Shown here: piece by piece, positions 48,871 through 60,287 of the stretch | Position numbering within the stretch: the first letter of the stretch is position 1 | How the letters are laid out: every line of letters starts with the position of its first letter | Assembly: GCA_016808115.1 (NCBI GenBank) | Contig: JAEQBH010002847.1 | Span: 496,001 to 560,000, forward strand | Length of the DNA stretch: 64,000 nucleotides | Direction of reading: 5' to 3' | DNA from: Tetrastigma voinierianum | Taxonomy: Eukaryota > Streptophyta > Magnoliopsida > Vitales > Vitaceae | Program-made: the position numbers and the translations under genes | The notes under the pieces: generated by a model | Seen by the model: only the letters and a program-made list of their open reading frames with translations | Databases searched by the model: none | What the model was told of the DNA's origin: nothing

Positions 48871-49290
48871 AATAGGCAATGTACTGGAAAATCAATGACA
48901 AAGGTCATCCAATGCAGGTGTGAATCCCTGAATCATCTAGAAAAACATCTCGCATCACAAATCACTGAGAGGCAGATAACCAATTTTATTCACCGTCTGT
49001 GGTGTTTCCATAGCCAATTCCTCTGTCAACCAAAGGTCAGTGCCACTTAGGAGTCACACCCGGCCAAAAGTAAAGGCCATGCTTTATCCCCTCCCCTGGA
49101 AAACCCGTGGAATACGTACCATCCAATGTGTTGCAATCCTCCATTATCACAGAACACCCTAACATGGCCCAAAGCCATCAACCAGTCCATCCCAAAGGTG
49201 AAGATATCAAATCCTGACACGCCCATGACCAGGTCCAGAATGAGTAGAATTTAGCAGAGTTCGATTCTCAGATCTCATAGCTCGACATCG
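48871..49290 (-). pseudogene. Element C protease region (decayed)
   Basis: Interval between RT and gag, assigned by position and similarity with elements A and B (for example GGTGAAGATATCAAATCCTG at 49197 against the A segment near 1255). No triad is readable. Confidence 0.45.
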
Positions 49291-49299
49291 ACCTGCTCA

Positions 49300-50396
49300 G
49301 CCTATGGCCCGTCAGAAATGCGAGGTGCTTGTGCAACACACTCGACTATACGCTTTCCCTCGCCTATGGCGAGGTGAGGAACAAACTGCTTCAGGTAGCG
49401 ACCCATCACGGACGGGATTATGGTGTCCTTACACCTCAAGATTCCGCTTGTGGGCTACTCCTGCTTCTGGTGGCCCAAAGTTGGTGGCAATGTTAGGAAC
49501 ACACTTTCTATCTCGATGGCTAGAGCCTCGTAGTGTCTCTCCGTATCAGATGATCATATTCAGCCTTGTGTATTTCAGGCCGCCACCTTGTGACTGAACT
49601 CCATAAGGGCGTTCTCTCGCTTTTCCCGGAAGAAGAAGAGGGGCCATCTCTTCCTCTTACCACTAACACCTAGATCTCGAATGCCTCCTCGTATGTCATC
49701 CATCGCCCCCTCTCTATGGCCATAGTTAACCTGACCATCGAGTCCATATTCAGAAGGAGTCGATAATTTTACCACGGATGGATACCTCAAACCATCCTCA
49801 ATACCTCATCACTTTGGCCATGAAAGCAGTGGTTACACACCATCTCACGAAACGCAGGCCAATTCAATGAACTTGGGCTAACAGATCATATAATCACACT
49901 GCTCCTGTTCAACTTAGGAACTCCCTAGCTTTTTCATGTCGTGAAGATGTTGAGAAATACATGCCATGAAGAGTTCATGGAACTCTTCCCATGTCATTGC
50001 CTCTAAGTTCCTCAAGGCTTTGATATAATCCCACCATACTTAGATCCAACCTTCAGCTGTGTAACAAGCTGAAATATTTCGGGCATCAGAGGAAGAGATC
50101 CCCCACACATCTGTAATTCTGCCAATCATTTGTAAATCCAATGATTCGGCTCACGCTCCCTCTTCCTCCCTGGTTGTTGAGGATGATGTGCCTTAAACCT
50201 TCTAGGAGGTTACCCATCCTCCCATTCCACATTTACACTAGCTCGCAATGGTGGTAGCCACAACGCCTCGTGCAATGGTAGCAATCGGAGGCACTAATAG
50301 CCTCCTAGCGTTATACATCAGGTGAGGAGGCCAGGCGCGGTCGGTCAGCTGCTTTCTCGTCCACCGCCTCACGCAGTTCCTTCTTTCCGACTTCAT
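49300..50396 (-). pseudogene. gag: Element C gag (decayed)
   Basis: The start codon is complementary to 50394-50396, at the place where the other elements have MASRG; here the N-terminus reads MKSERRNCVRRW because of local change. A fragment at 49575-49790 carries the DGQVNYGHREGAMDDIRGGI stretch, a worn form of the TMAIEREI-x-DAR-x-IRDAG segment before the knuckle. The capsid part at 49800-50200 has SSPCHC-type splicing of frames and cannot be read through. Role as for the other gag genes. Confidence 0.7.
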
Positions 50397-50828
50397 TACT
50401 CACACATGTCAAACAACAAATTGAGATTCCTTTTTCTTGTCTAACTAGTAGTGATGTGTTAAACGCCATTAATAATTCCTGAATGAACCCTAACTATCCT
50501 CGTTCGTCTCGGTCTCGAACCCCTATAAGGAAGTTTTCTAACTCTAGTGTTCTCTTTTCCTTAAGGCAAAAATAATTTGGCAGTCATGTTTATATCACAC
50601 AACATACAACACCAAATCAGGTAGTAGCACATTTAGGGCACAAAGATGCGAAATGCACACAATGAATGCATTATCTGGTAACCATCTTCATTAATCCCTA
50701 GGCAGCAATCACATACCTATGTTTTGATTCAAAATAAACCGTGGGACACCATAACTCAGTCGAATTTAACACCTAAACCCATATCCATCAAGCTCTCAGG
50801 TATCAGATACCGGCAAGCTTTGATACGT
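50397..50828 (-). other. Element C 5' leader with worn primer-binding site
   Basis: On the plus strand AGCTTTGATACG at 50816-50827 stands where GCTCTGATACCA is expected, directly before the LTR edge. Confidence 0.6.
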
Positions 50829-53512
50829 CGCGATACCCAAAACTCATGGGTCCCAGCGGACCAACCGCTTGAACCTGGCGAAATTACTAACTTAGGCCGT
50901 CAAGACCTGCCTTGATACCAAACCGTACCGCCACTGCGGAACCAGTTACCGGCACCACCGCCGTGTACATCCCTTTACTAGGACTCATTCATTCATATTT
51001 AAGTTGCAAAAATATGAGAATAATACACCTTAAATACAAATTACAAGAGTCCCCATCACCCACCCTCCCCTACCATTAGTTGCCAATAATCCGACTATAT
51101 TTGAATTAAATAGTCCAAAAAGAATTTAATTACAATTCTTTATACAAAAAATGTAATCGTCGCTCGCCAAAACACAGTTTATCCCTAACACTTCTTTACA
51201 AAATATTTATCAAGGCTACATGTCGGCTCTTTGCACTCATTGGCCTCGCCGAGCCATCCGTTCTCCCCGATGCGAGACCCCCGCACCTGAAACAGTTATC
51301 CATAAAGGGTGAGCCATGCCCAGTAGAGAATATCTTCTATAAGGGCTACTCCCCACCTAAGTGCACATGCAATGTTCACTCAACATTTCACATTCACATT
51401 CCAAAAACATGCCAATTATATATGGAATCCTACATGCCATGCCATGAAATGAGATGAGACTCTATCATGTACCATGCGCCCGAGTCCTCACCAACTCCCT
51501 CACACAACGCCTAAGCCCATGTGTGATGAACCGTCATTCTGGATGACACCCAATGATCATTTTCAAAACAAATTTCATTTGTTTATAAACCAAAAGCTTT
51601 TTGGATGGTACATCACAATGATCATTTTATATTCAAAATCATGCACCTTTTGGTGGGTAGTATTCTTAGTCCCACCGCAGCTCGTGGTAAACCTAGGACA
51701 CTTTATCGCGCCTTCACCGCTGGGTCTATGTCTAACCATAATTGTGGGTCTTTTCACCCATGGGAATTCCATTCCTTCTTGCTAATACCCGACACAGGAG
51801 TTTTTACCATTTTATTCAATCGTGCCACTCTGTTGAACGTTGTCCCATTTATCGATCCCACCCAATCAAACACCAAAACGCAGTGGTCGATTCACCCAAC
51901 CATGTACTTCACACACCCATTTAATGCGATGTTCCGAAAGCAAATGCAATATGTAAGATGCCATCGAGATGTTATATATCATGTCACATGCATAATGAAT
52001 GCTACATGGACAACACAATCCACACCACTTACCGGTGTCATGGACAATCACATCACCTGCATATGACTTCCATACATCATTTCATTCATGTCAATATATC
52101 ATACAAGCATATATCAACATTCACATTCAACATGTCATTTTATGATAAAGCAATGACAAACATGTTAAAAGCCACAGAAGGGCCTTGCACACACCATCAC
52201 ATATCAATGTTGCACGCGATATCACATGTTGGAGCACTCATATCGATATCCAAACAAAGCTCACCATTGGGTCGGGCAACAAGACTCACAATCAAGCCAC
52301 GCTACGGCTATTTGCACATGCCAAACTCATCACATGTCGCATATTAGAGCACACACACGATTATCCAAACATGCGTCACTTTATTCAAGCAATGAAACAC
52401 TCAAACAAGTCACAATAATGGCCCCGGTTGAAGCCACAACAACATAAAAATTGGTCCCTGAGACCGACACCAACAGCTCTCCCAAACATAGGTCTCGAAC
52501 AATGCGAAGTCTGCCGCTTCTCTGGTAGCCTCTTCCCTGCTTTCTGGGGCGGCGGTTTTGCTCAGCAAGCAACTCCTCGCCTAAGCGGACCAGAAAGTCC
52601 ATCTTCACTACCCTTTGGTTTGCCTTGGCGTGCATGCCCAAGCCTAGGCGAACCCCTTTGCCTAGGCGAGCCTTCCCTTCGCCTAGGCGAAGAACCAACC
52701 TTCCATGGGAAGATCCACACCTTTGTTCCAGCCTTGACTAGAAGTCCAAGAAGTAAGATGTCCACTGCGAACCCGAAAACTTATTTTTCTCCGCTCAACC
52801 GGTTCTGGTTAAAAACCCTATTTTCCCGCTTAATAAGATGAAAGTAAGCCAAGGTAGGGAAATGAAATCCTCATTCCAGAAGCGCATACACGTAGGAAGC
52901 CTCAAACTTATAATACAACTCACTTTCCTCACCCCTTGAACCTTCGGCACAAATCTTCTTTCCAGGTGCACTCACCACATCTTCGCCGGGAGGCGATGAA
53001 ACTCTTAGCTCAACAAACCGACCAATGGAACTCAGAGATCTTAGGATAGCGTGGTTGCTTTCATGTTTCTCCTCTTCTCTCTCTCTCTTGCTACTGCATA
53101 AACCAGCTCAAGCCTTTTTCCTCTACTCCTTTGTCGCGCCATGGGCCACCTTGTTCGGGCTCTGGTGCCTAAAGTCTTATTTATTCCATCTCTGCTCAAG
53201 TTCAAATTATATCCCATGAACTTGGCAAAGACATTCGCCCAATCCTCCCAAAGATTTCAGTAAACACCCGCCCCTATTTCACGGAATAAACTTATCACCT
53301 CCGCCGAAAAACGCAAAATCGACCGCCTCGCATCTCTCTGACAAAATTCATCCGTGAAAGTAAATCTATAGATTTCATGCAGATAAATCCAACTATGAGG
53401 TCCAAGCCATCCGGTAAATCTGAAAATTTCCAGGTTAGAACCAGTATTCATTTTGACAATTTAATTGAAACTTGTAAGAATTTTTTCAAAAAATATTTTT
53501 CTAGTTTGAGAT
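50829..53512 (-). repeat. Element C 5' LTR
   Basis: On the plus strand it starts CGCGATACCC, close to the other LTR's TGTGATACC, and runs uninterrupted to about 53512. It is the intact reference that reveals inserts D, E and F in the 3' LTR. A GC-rich block near 52620-52700 repeats the phrase GCCTAGGCGA three times or more; the same block is in the 3' LTR near 41605-41660. The outer end is worn. Confidence 0.8.
52635..52695. repeat. CCTAGGCG repeat block in C 5' LTR
   Basis: The self-complementary-cored phrase GCCTAGGCGA recurs about every 15 bases. The 3' LTR has a shorter version near 41605-41635 (CGCCTAGGCCTAG, CGCCTAGGCG). Confidence 0.7.
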
Positions 53513-54138
53513 TTAGATAGAGCCAATTAGAAAATGGAAGACTGATACTAACTTGTCTCAAACAGTAACATGTGCAGGGCTCTGGTATTCTTTGGTATCA
53601 AATTTCAAATATAGAAGCCTTGAGATTACCTCTCTGTGCACTTTTTCCGCTTCTCTATGTCTAATCCAGTTTTCTTCACCTCAACTGATTATCTCTGCAT
53701 GAATATTTAAATAATTTATCTGTAAAGAGTAAATGCACATTCATATTTAAACTTTAACTCCTCGTATGAGTTTAGCAAAAGGTAATACTTTTTTTTTACT
53801 AACAACTTTATTTCTCTTATCTTCTGCGCTTTTCTTTAATGAAAAGTATGTTAAGAAAATTATAGGAGAGTGTATAGGTATTATATGAAATTTGAAATAG
53901 AACAATAAAAATTATAGATTAAAACCTCTTATAATATATTTTTTTTTACCAGTGTTTAAAATTTAATATTTATATATTCTTTCTCATATTATTATTCTTT
54001 TTCAAAATCTCATTAGATTATATCAGTTTAGTATTTTTGTGGTAACAGAGAATAGGCATATTTCTTATATGAGCAAAATAAATAAACAAATTAAATAGAA
54101 ACGTGAGAACATAATGAAGATTAGTTAAAAAGAATATT
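53513..54138. other. AT-rich spacer, nothing recognised
   Basis: Unique-looking AT-rich sequence without LTR or coding signals. Confidence 0.5.
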
Positions 54139-54343
54139 TTGGAGATCCATGGCAGTTTAAAGCGGCAAGGCTTGAAAATGTTAGTGAGTTTGATATTGGT
54201 AGAATGAGTACGATCAATCCCAGCTCTATTATCAGCCATCTTAACCATCAGCACATGGCCACAAACCCAGTCATAGGAAGAGTACTCCTTCATTAGATTC
54301 TCACCTGGCTTAGCTGAAATTAGAGTTCCCTCCTTCAACACCT
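54139..54343 (-). pseudogene. Possible host exon or gene fragment, unidentified
   Basis: On the minus strand about 68 codons have protein-like composition, unlike the AT-rich surroundings. They read from GTLISAKPGENLMKEY, through YDWVCGHVLMVKMADNRAG, to IKLTNIFKPCRFKLPWISK. The frame starts after AATAG, which looks like a splice acceptor, and the upstream sequence is T-rich like an intron. The frame runs on to 54018, but composition changes after the KIFF residues and I see no good donor site. I do not recognise the family. It may be a worn exon, a captured gene fragment or chance. Confidence 0.35.
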
Positions 54344-55715
54344 ATTGAAACGTTATATTATATATTTATATAGACAAGTTAAATGATCAACTAAAATCTA
54401 ATACAAACCAAGCAAAAAGAACACCTACTTAAAAGCTCATATTTAAACATCTACATAGTTAAATTCCTTAATTCATATATTTAGTTATATTAATTGTGTT
54501 AGTTGTTATTTTCGGTGTATTATTGATTCTTTCTTGTTTAATTAATACCACTGTCCCACACCAACATGAAGGTTTTATAGGTCTGATACTATTAATGCCA
54601 AAACATAATTTTCTCCAGCGATATATTAATTAAAATTTCTTGCTGTGTTGTTTTAATATAGTAATTTAATATAGTAGAAATAGTACTGTATAAAAATATT
54701 TATCTATATATTGTATAATGTAAAAATGTATTAAGTAAAAATTTGTAATTCACTTATCACATTTTGTTATAGATGATTTATCAATTTCTTAAATAGTTGA
54801 AGTACATCATTTTTGAGCAAATTAAAATTGGTGTTCTCCAATTTATTTAGATACATGCAATATATAATAATAATAATTATTATTATTATTATTATTATTA
54901 GAATTTATATTTATTTTATTTACTCTCAAATCATAGACCTTTTAATATTGGATTATAAACTCATCGTGTACTTTTTTCTTAATATAGTAATTTAAAATAT
55001 ATGTGCATGTAAAGGCTTTTATATTTAATATTATAATTTTTTAATGTCGTGATGCCAATATACTAGTAAATTTATCTCCCATTGTACCTCCACTTAATAA
55101 GTTTTCTAAGCATTTTCTAGTTTGAGGTGTAACTTCGCCCTCTTCCACTTTCCAACCTAGAAGAAAAACCAATTTCTTTGGTTCAATTGTCATTTGTATT
55201 AGTCAAAATCACTTTCCAACCCTGCAGAAGCAAATGGATGAATGATCGACCAAACACATAGACGTCGAAATGATTAATTGCCAATCAGTTTCTTGGGAAT
55301 AGGTATGTGTATGAGAGAGAGAAATGTTCCCAAATAATGGTGACTTGGGAACATTGTAATAAGCAAACAAAAATTAATTTCTCTCTCTAATACGGCATAT
55401 GTGACACCTCCCTCTCTCTCGCCCAACTCCCTCCCTCCCTCCATCTCTTTCTCTCACCTCCCTCTCTTTCTTGAAATATTTTAAAATACTCTAATTAAAA
55501 GAAAGGTTAATTAAATTTCAACATCAAAATAAAAATCAATTTCGCCAAAATTAAAATAATCATTACTTATTTTTTTAATTTATACTTAAAGTTTAATTTT
55601 TAAAATTTAAATTAAATTAAAGTGAAAAAGATCAATTAAAAATTAGTCAAACTAAAGTTAGCTTTTAATTTTCATAAATTTAGTACTACATTTGTATTAT
55701 CAATTCTTAGTCTAT
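54344..55715. other. AT-rich spacer with a CT-rich patch
   Basis: There is no gene signal. A CT-rich low-complexity patch lies at about 55380-55465 (CCCTCCCTCCCT-like), followed by very AT-rich sequence. Confidence 0.5.
54864..54900. repeat. (ATA)n/(ATT)n microsatellite, self-complementary
   Basis: A run of ATA units turns into ATT units, giving an imperfect palindrome. Confidence 0.85.
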
Positions 55716-57427
55716 TGATAATCATTACATCTATAGGAGGTTCAGACAACGAACCCAATACCTGCACTGTGATCATTTTTCTAGATCAGATTTAACGTAA
55801 AATCTAGCATAGTCTCCTTTGTACGGAGGTCTACCCAAAATACAACATGCAATTACATGGCAACATGACCCAATATTATACAAATCCACCACCGGGTCCA
55901 CATACTAGTAAAATGGTTACGAGGGTCCATTATCCACACTAAACCATAAACACATGACTATAAAACCATAGTCCATAAGAGTTTAAGTTACATCACTCTT
56001 ATACCAAACATATATCAAAATTAAGCATTCTAATACATATTTTACAAAATATAAATCAAAGCCATAATCCGGCTTTCTTCTCAATATTGGCCTCTAGTAA
56101 GCGTCGCCTCTCTCGCACATCTCCTCTCAGACCGAAGGGTGTCCCACGACGGTACAGAAAGCAAACGCCCCAAAGTAGAGTAAAAATCCAACAAGGGCTA
56201 CTCCCACCCGTTGCACATGTAATGGTCATGCAACAAATAAACACTCTCCTAGAAGATGTCATCCTATAATGGAAAACCCACATGTCATGAATAAGATGCG
56301 ACTATGTCCTGTACCCATGTACCGAGCCCTTACCAACTCCTCTTAAATCCACTCCCTAAACTCCCTCACACATGCTTGTGCAGTGAAACTCACCATCGGT
56401 ATTTCAACCAATGGTCCTTTATCCAAAACAAAAGCTTTTTGTTTTATAAATCAAAAAATTGGACAATCTCCGAAACCTCTTTAAAACAAAAGCAATGAAC
56501 AATCTCTAAAACCGCTTTAAAACAAAAGCCTTGGACAATTTCCAATACCTATTTCAAACAAAAGCATTGGACAATCTGGCTTGGCTTGACTCTTTGGGAT
56601 GTCGTCACTGGTCGAGGCCGCTGCATAAACACCATACACAGTGTTGATTTACAACCATGAAGGCCGTGGAGCTCTATTAGAAGTCGCCCAATGCATCGGG
56701 TCCACCATTCGTTCACCAAGAATGGTGAATGACAACAACCATGCACACCCACCCATTTTACGCGATGTCCCCGTGCATATGTGATGCGATACCGTGCACC
56801 ATTGCCTATTCATACCATGCTATATATAATGAGTTCTATATGCATATGCCTACTCATGCATATTAACCCATGCATCAATTGGACATTTCTATCACTAAAC
56901 ACACAAATTCAATTTTAAATCATACAATTCAGCTGTAACATACTTAACACACATACGACATCTATAAGTCATACTTGATCGGGTAATGACTTACTTTATC
57001 CTCACAGGTCTAATTATGACACCATGTCCACAAATATGTAGCTACAACCAAGCCATGCAATGACCTCAATCCCATACCCAAAACTCATGCATTTCCCCTA
57101 AGCCTCATGGATAATTTATCAACATCCATATAATTACAGACAACACACCAATTTCAAGGTATTAGGCAGCACATATCATCGCAACCAAGCAATTTGCACT
57201 TTTGGTGCTAATCAAGTACGAAAAATATGTGGGTGCAGAATTCCATTCACGGGCACATGGCGAGATTTTTAAACTCAAGGATCTTTCCATAGGTCGAGAA
57301 CACCACCATTTGAGTCTAATGATGGAGTTATACAGGATTGCAAGCCATGAAGAAAATCAACATTGCAACACCTACGACGGAGAATCACGTATTTCATCAT
57401 TTTGGACATAATATGAGCTCAAGCTAC

Positions 57428-57470
<43 letters not shown>

Positions 57471-58552
57471 TCCTGGACTCAAAGGGCTTTCCATAGAGTC
57501 CAAAATGTGAATCGAGGGTTTGGGCCCGAGAAAGTTATAGTGGAATCGAGTTGGAGGCTACACATGAACAATGACCTACAGCGGCCGATGGAACCTACAC
57601 AATTGTGTGCCTGAGGCACCTTTAGAGCTCCGTGCATGCAATTTTCAACCCAAACTCATCTGAAACAACCCTTTCAGCGAAGCGAGTGACCCGCCTAATT
57701 GAGACACACAAATCGGCCATAAACTTGGCACAAAACCGTCCCCAAACTAAGCGAAATAAGCTTCATGTAAAACGACATCGCATAGTGAAAAACCGGAAAA
57801 AAATTCATCAATTTTTTACGCATTCTGAATGCTCGAGAACACCATTCAAACGACCCCTAGAGCTCAACCAAGACCAAGCGACTCCTAGATGGAAAATAGA
57901 CACGGTAGGAAAGATTTAAAGTACCTCTTTAGAGATCTGAAGCTTTTCGAACGAGCTCAGAAACCCACGGCCTCTCAGACTTTCCGCTCAAATCTCTTAA
58001 TAGCTCTGGTTTTGGTGTCCACACATTGCCCTCGACGAGTACTCCAACTTTAAGTCTTGGCCCGACGCAAGACAACCACCTGAGCTTCATAGATCTTAGA
58101 GAGAAGTCAGAGCTTCTCTCTCTACACCCTCTCTTCTCCCTCGAAAATGGCTTTTCCCATTTACCCTCTTTTATTCAATTAACTTAAGTTTGTTAAGTGG
58201 CCCACGTCGCACCACGTGTCCGCTCGGAGTTTAGTTTGTTTTTGTCCCGGGAAATGATTCATTCTTTTCAGTTAATTTATTTTGAATGAACTTGACGAGC
58301 TCATTTCTTGGCTTCCAAGATTTTCTAAAAATCTAGTCAGTCCTTGTGACTTACCACCAAAATCGTACAAAAATTCTTCTTTCTCATAATTAAACCAAAA
58401 CTTTTTTGGTCGATAATTTCGTGAAGACGAATCCTTATTGTGATTTGTTCAATCATCAGAATCGAAGATTTTCTAGACTTCCCTGAGCCATTCCAGCAAT
58501 TTTACTATTCTTGCCATTTTTCAGAAAATTTTAAATTTTCTCTGGTTTTACA
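55716..58552 (-). repeat. Element G 3' LTR
   Basis: Ends on the plus strand with AAATTTTCTCTGGTTTTACA at 58552. The left edge is worn; alignment with the 5' LTR (60288 on) is clear from about 55808, where AGTCTCCTTTGTACGG occurs in both. Length is about 2.8 kb. Confidence 0.75.
57432..57468. repeat. (AT)n microsatellite in G 3' LTR
   Basis: About 18 AT units; the matching site in the 5' LTR (about 62005-62020) has only a short TATACATATGG phrase. Confidence 0.9.
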
Positions 58553-58570
58553 TTCTCCCCTCTTTAAAGG
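58553..58570 (-). other. Element G polypurine tract
   Basis: On the minus strand CCTTTAAAGAGGGGAGAA abuts the LTR start TGTAAAACC. Confidence 0.85.
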
Positions 58571-58710
58571 AATTTCATCCCGAAATTCACATACACATGC
58601 ACATCAAATCACAATGCTTGTTCAACAGTCATCTAAGTACAAATGACTAACAACATGCCAAAATCAAACAATACTCTTACCCCTAAGAGCAAGAGTAGAA
58701 ACATACCTTG
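58571..58710 (-). other. Element G 3' untranslated region up to the pol-deletion junction
   Basis: Matches the 3' untranslated part of element C (for example TCATCTAAGTACAAATGACT at 58629 against 46030-46065). On the minus strand it begins with AAGGTATGTTT, the same phrase that follows the pol stop in B and C. The sequence to its right belongs to the gag-protease border, so the junction lies at about 58700-58720. Confidence 0.7.
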
Positions 58711-58719
58711 TATATCCGA

Positions 58720-59892
58720 CTTATTTGCAAGCTCAATCTGAGGTGTAATGGCATAACACGCCACCAGGGTCCCGGAAGTCTTTGACACAGCCAGGCCCTG
58801 GCTTTTAAACCTCGACCCATGCCACAGCCTCTGCGGCTCGTGCGTAGGCTCATGGGTGCTGTGCGCACCACGGGACTTTTCTTGGTTCCCCTAGCCCATG
58901 CTGAGGTAAGGAAAGACAAACTATGTCTGTGTATGTTCCACTGATAAATGGGACCAAGGTGTCCCATAACCTTGGGATCCCTGCCTCTTTGGGCAATCCT
59001 TCCTCATGTAATCCGGATACGGCTTGATGGTAACACCTCCCATCTGGCTAGCAGAGTCTGAAATGTCCTCCCCCTTGTGACGATCCATCTTGGCCTTGAC
59101 TCTAATAGTTGTGGTCCTACCCTGGAGGTCCTCACATAACAGAAGTCCTTTGCTTCTTTCTCGAGCTAGAAGAAGATTGACTCTCCTTCCTTTTCCTCCT
59201 TTTTGTATCCCAAATGTAGCCGTGCGTCTTGATCTCTCTCTCTGTAGTCATGTTTGTCTCGACCATAGAGTCCATATCACTGTAGGAGGAATCCACACAA
59301 TCTTGCTTGGATAGACAGCTTCAACCCATCCTCAAATTTCCTGACCTTGGCCATATCTGTGGCTACGTAGTCATCAGCAAAACGAGCTAACTCTATGAAC
59401 CTAGCCATGTACTCTAGCATCGTCATCATTCCTTGCTTTAGCTCTAGGAACTCCAGGGCCTTCCCATGTATAGTAGATGTTAGGAAAAAATTTCCCATGA
59501 AGAGCTCTCGGAACTCTCCCCATGTCATTGCCTGCCAATTCCTGGAGGTCTTAACCTAATCCCACCATACATGGGATTCACCCTCTAACTGGAATGCAGC
59601 TAGTCTTATCTTGGTCACGTCAGAGGTGATCTCCATGGCCTCCAATACTTTTTCAATCTGACGGAACCAATGGTCAGCTACCATCGGGTCCCCTCCTCCC
59701 ATGAACGTCGGCGGATGATGAGTTTTGAACCTTTGGAGGTTACTCGTCCCTCCCTGACCCCCAGTTGCACCAACCTATGCAAGGGTGACGACTACAGCTC
59801 CCATAGCCTCTATGAAGGCTTGTGGAGTTGTGGTGGTGGTTGGCGATTGCCTGCGCCCGACCCCTCGTCCTCTTCCTCGACTTACCTTACAT
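58720..59892 (-). pseudogene. gag: Element G gag (decayed, only protein of the element)
   Basis: The best piece, 59277-59528, gives 83 residues of the retrotransposon Gag capsid domain: MTWGEFRELFMGNFFLTS, KALEFLELKQGMMTMLEYMA, RFIELARFADDYVATDMAKV and RKFEDGLKLSIQARL. Downstream on the minus strand are the DSMV-x-T segment (about 59255-59275) and a zinc-knuckle remnant near 58985-59045. The start codon seen in relatives (ATGGCAAG) is AAGGTAAG here (about 59885-59892), so initiation is lost. Gag forms the RNA-packaging particle in the cytoplasm; as the only protein kept, it would have needed a helper element for copying. Confidence 0.88.
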
Positions 59893-60287
59893 AGAAGTCG
59901 ATAACAAAATTTAGATTCATTTTTCCTCACTTCCCTAGCAATGCATAATGCCAAACACTATGATGTGGTTCTGAACTATCATGTTAAACATTTCTCTGAA
60001 CCTTTAGGGTAATTTCCCATACAGTGAACAACATTTTCCTATATACATCCTACTATGTATATAATTCACACAATATGTAACACACATCATGCAATATATA
60101 GCACGCAATAATTTCATCAGAATGCACAATGAATGCATGATCAAAACCCATGCCCAACGAGCCCTAGGTATTCGTGTACCTAAACTCTTGATATCTAGCT
60201 GAGACAAACTAGTATCAGGACCATACTTGTGGATACCTACACCTGAACTCCCTAGGTAATCGTTTACCTTAAGCTCTGATACCAAGC
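59893..60287 (-). other. Element G 5' leader with primer-binding site
   Basis: An AT-rich leader of about 0.4 kb. The minus strand reads TGGTATCAGAGC at 60273-60284, a full match to plant initiator-Met tRNA, three bases from the LTR edge at 60288. Confidence 0.88.

Larger units (their letters stand above)
25354..53512 (-). mobile_element. Element C: Ty3/gypsy chromovirus carrying several nested insertions
   Basis: An old element on the minus strand whose 3' LTR starts TGTGATACCTCAAAATCCGA at 25354. That LTR is broken into pieces (25354-25856, 38271-about 38651, about 40846-41949, 45511-about 45968) by element D and inserts E and F. Internal sequence runs from 45969 to about 50827 with integrase, RNase H, RT, protease and gag remnants in the usual order. 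The 5' LTR runs from about 50829 to about 53512. The LTR pieces match the 5' LTR in order, for example TTTCATTTGTTTATAAA at 38505 and 51565. I could not confirm a target duplication. Same family as A. Confidence 0.85.

Noticed and set aside
51605..52347. Overlapping plus-strand frames of 103-153 codons
   Set aside because: They lie antisense inside the 5' LTR of element C and match non-coding LTR sequence of its other copy.
55402..55412. TGTGACACC as another LTR start
   Set aside because: It is followed by CT-rich low-complexity sequence and no LTR similarity.
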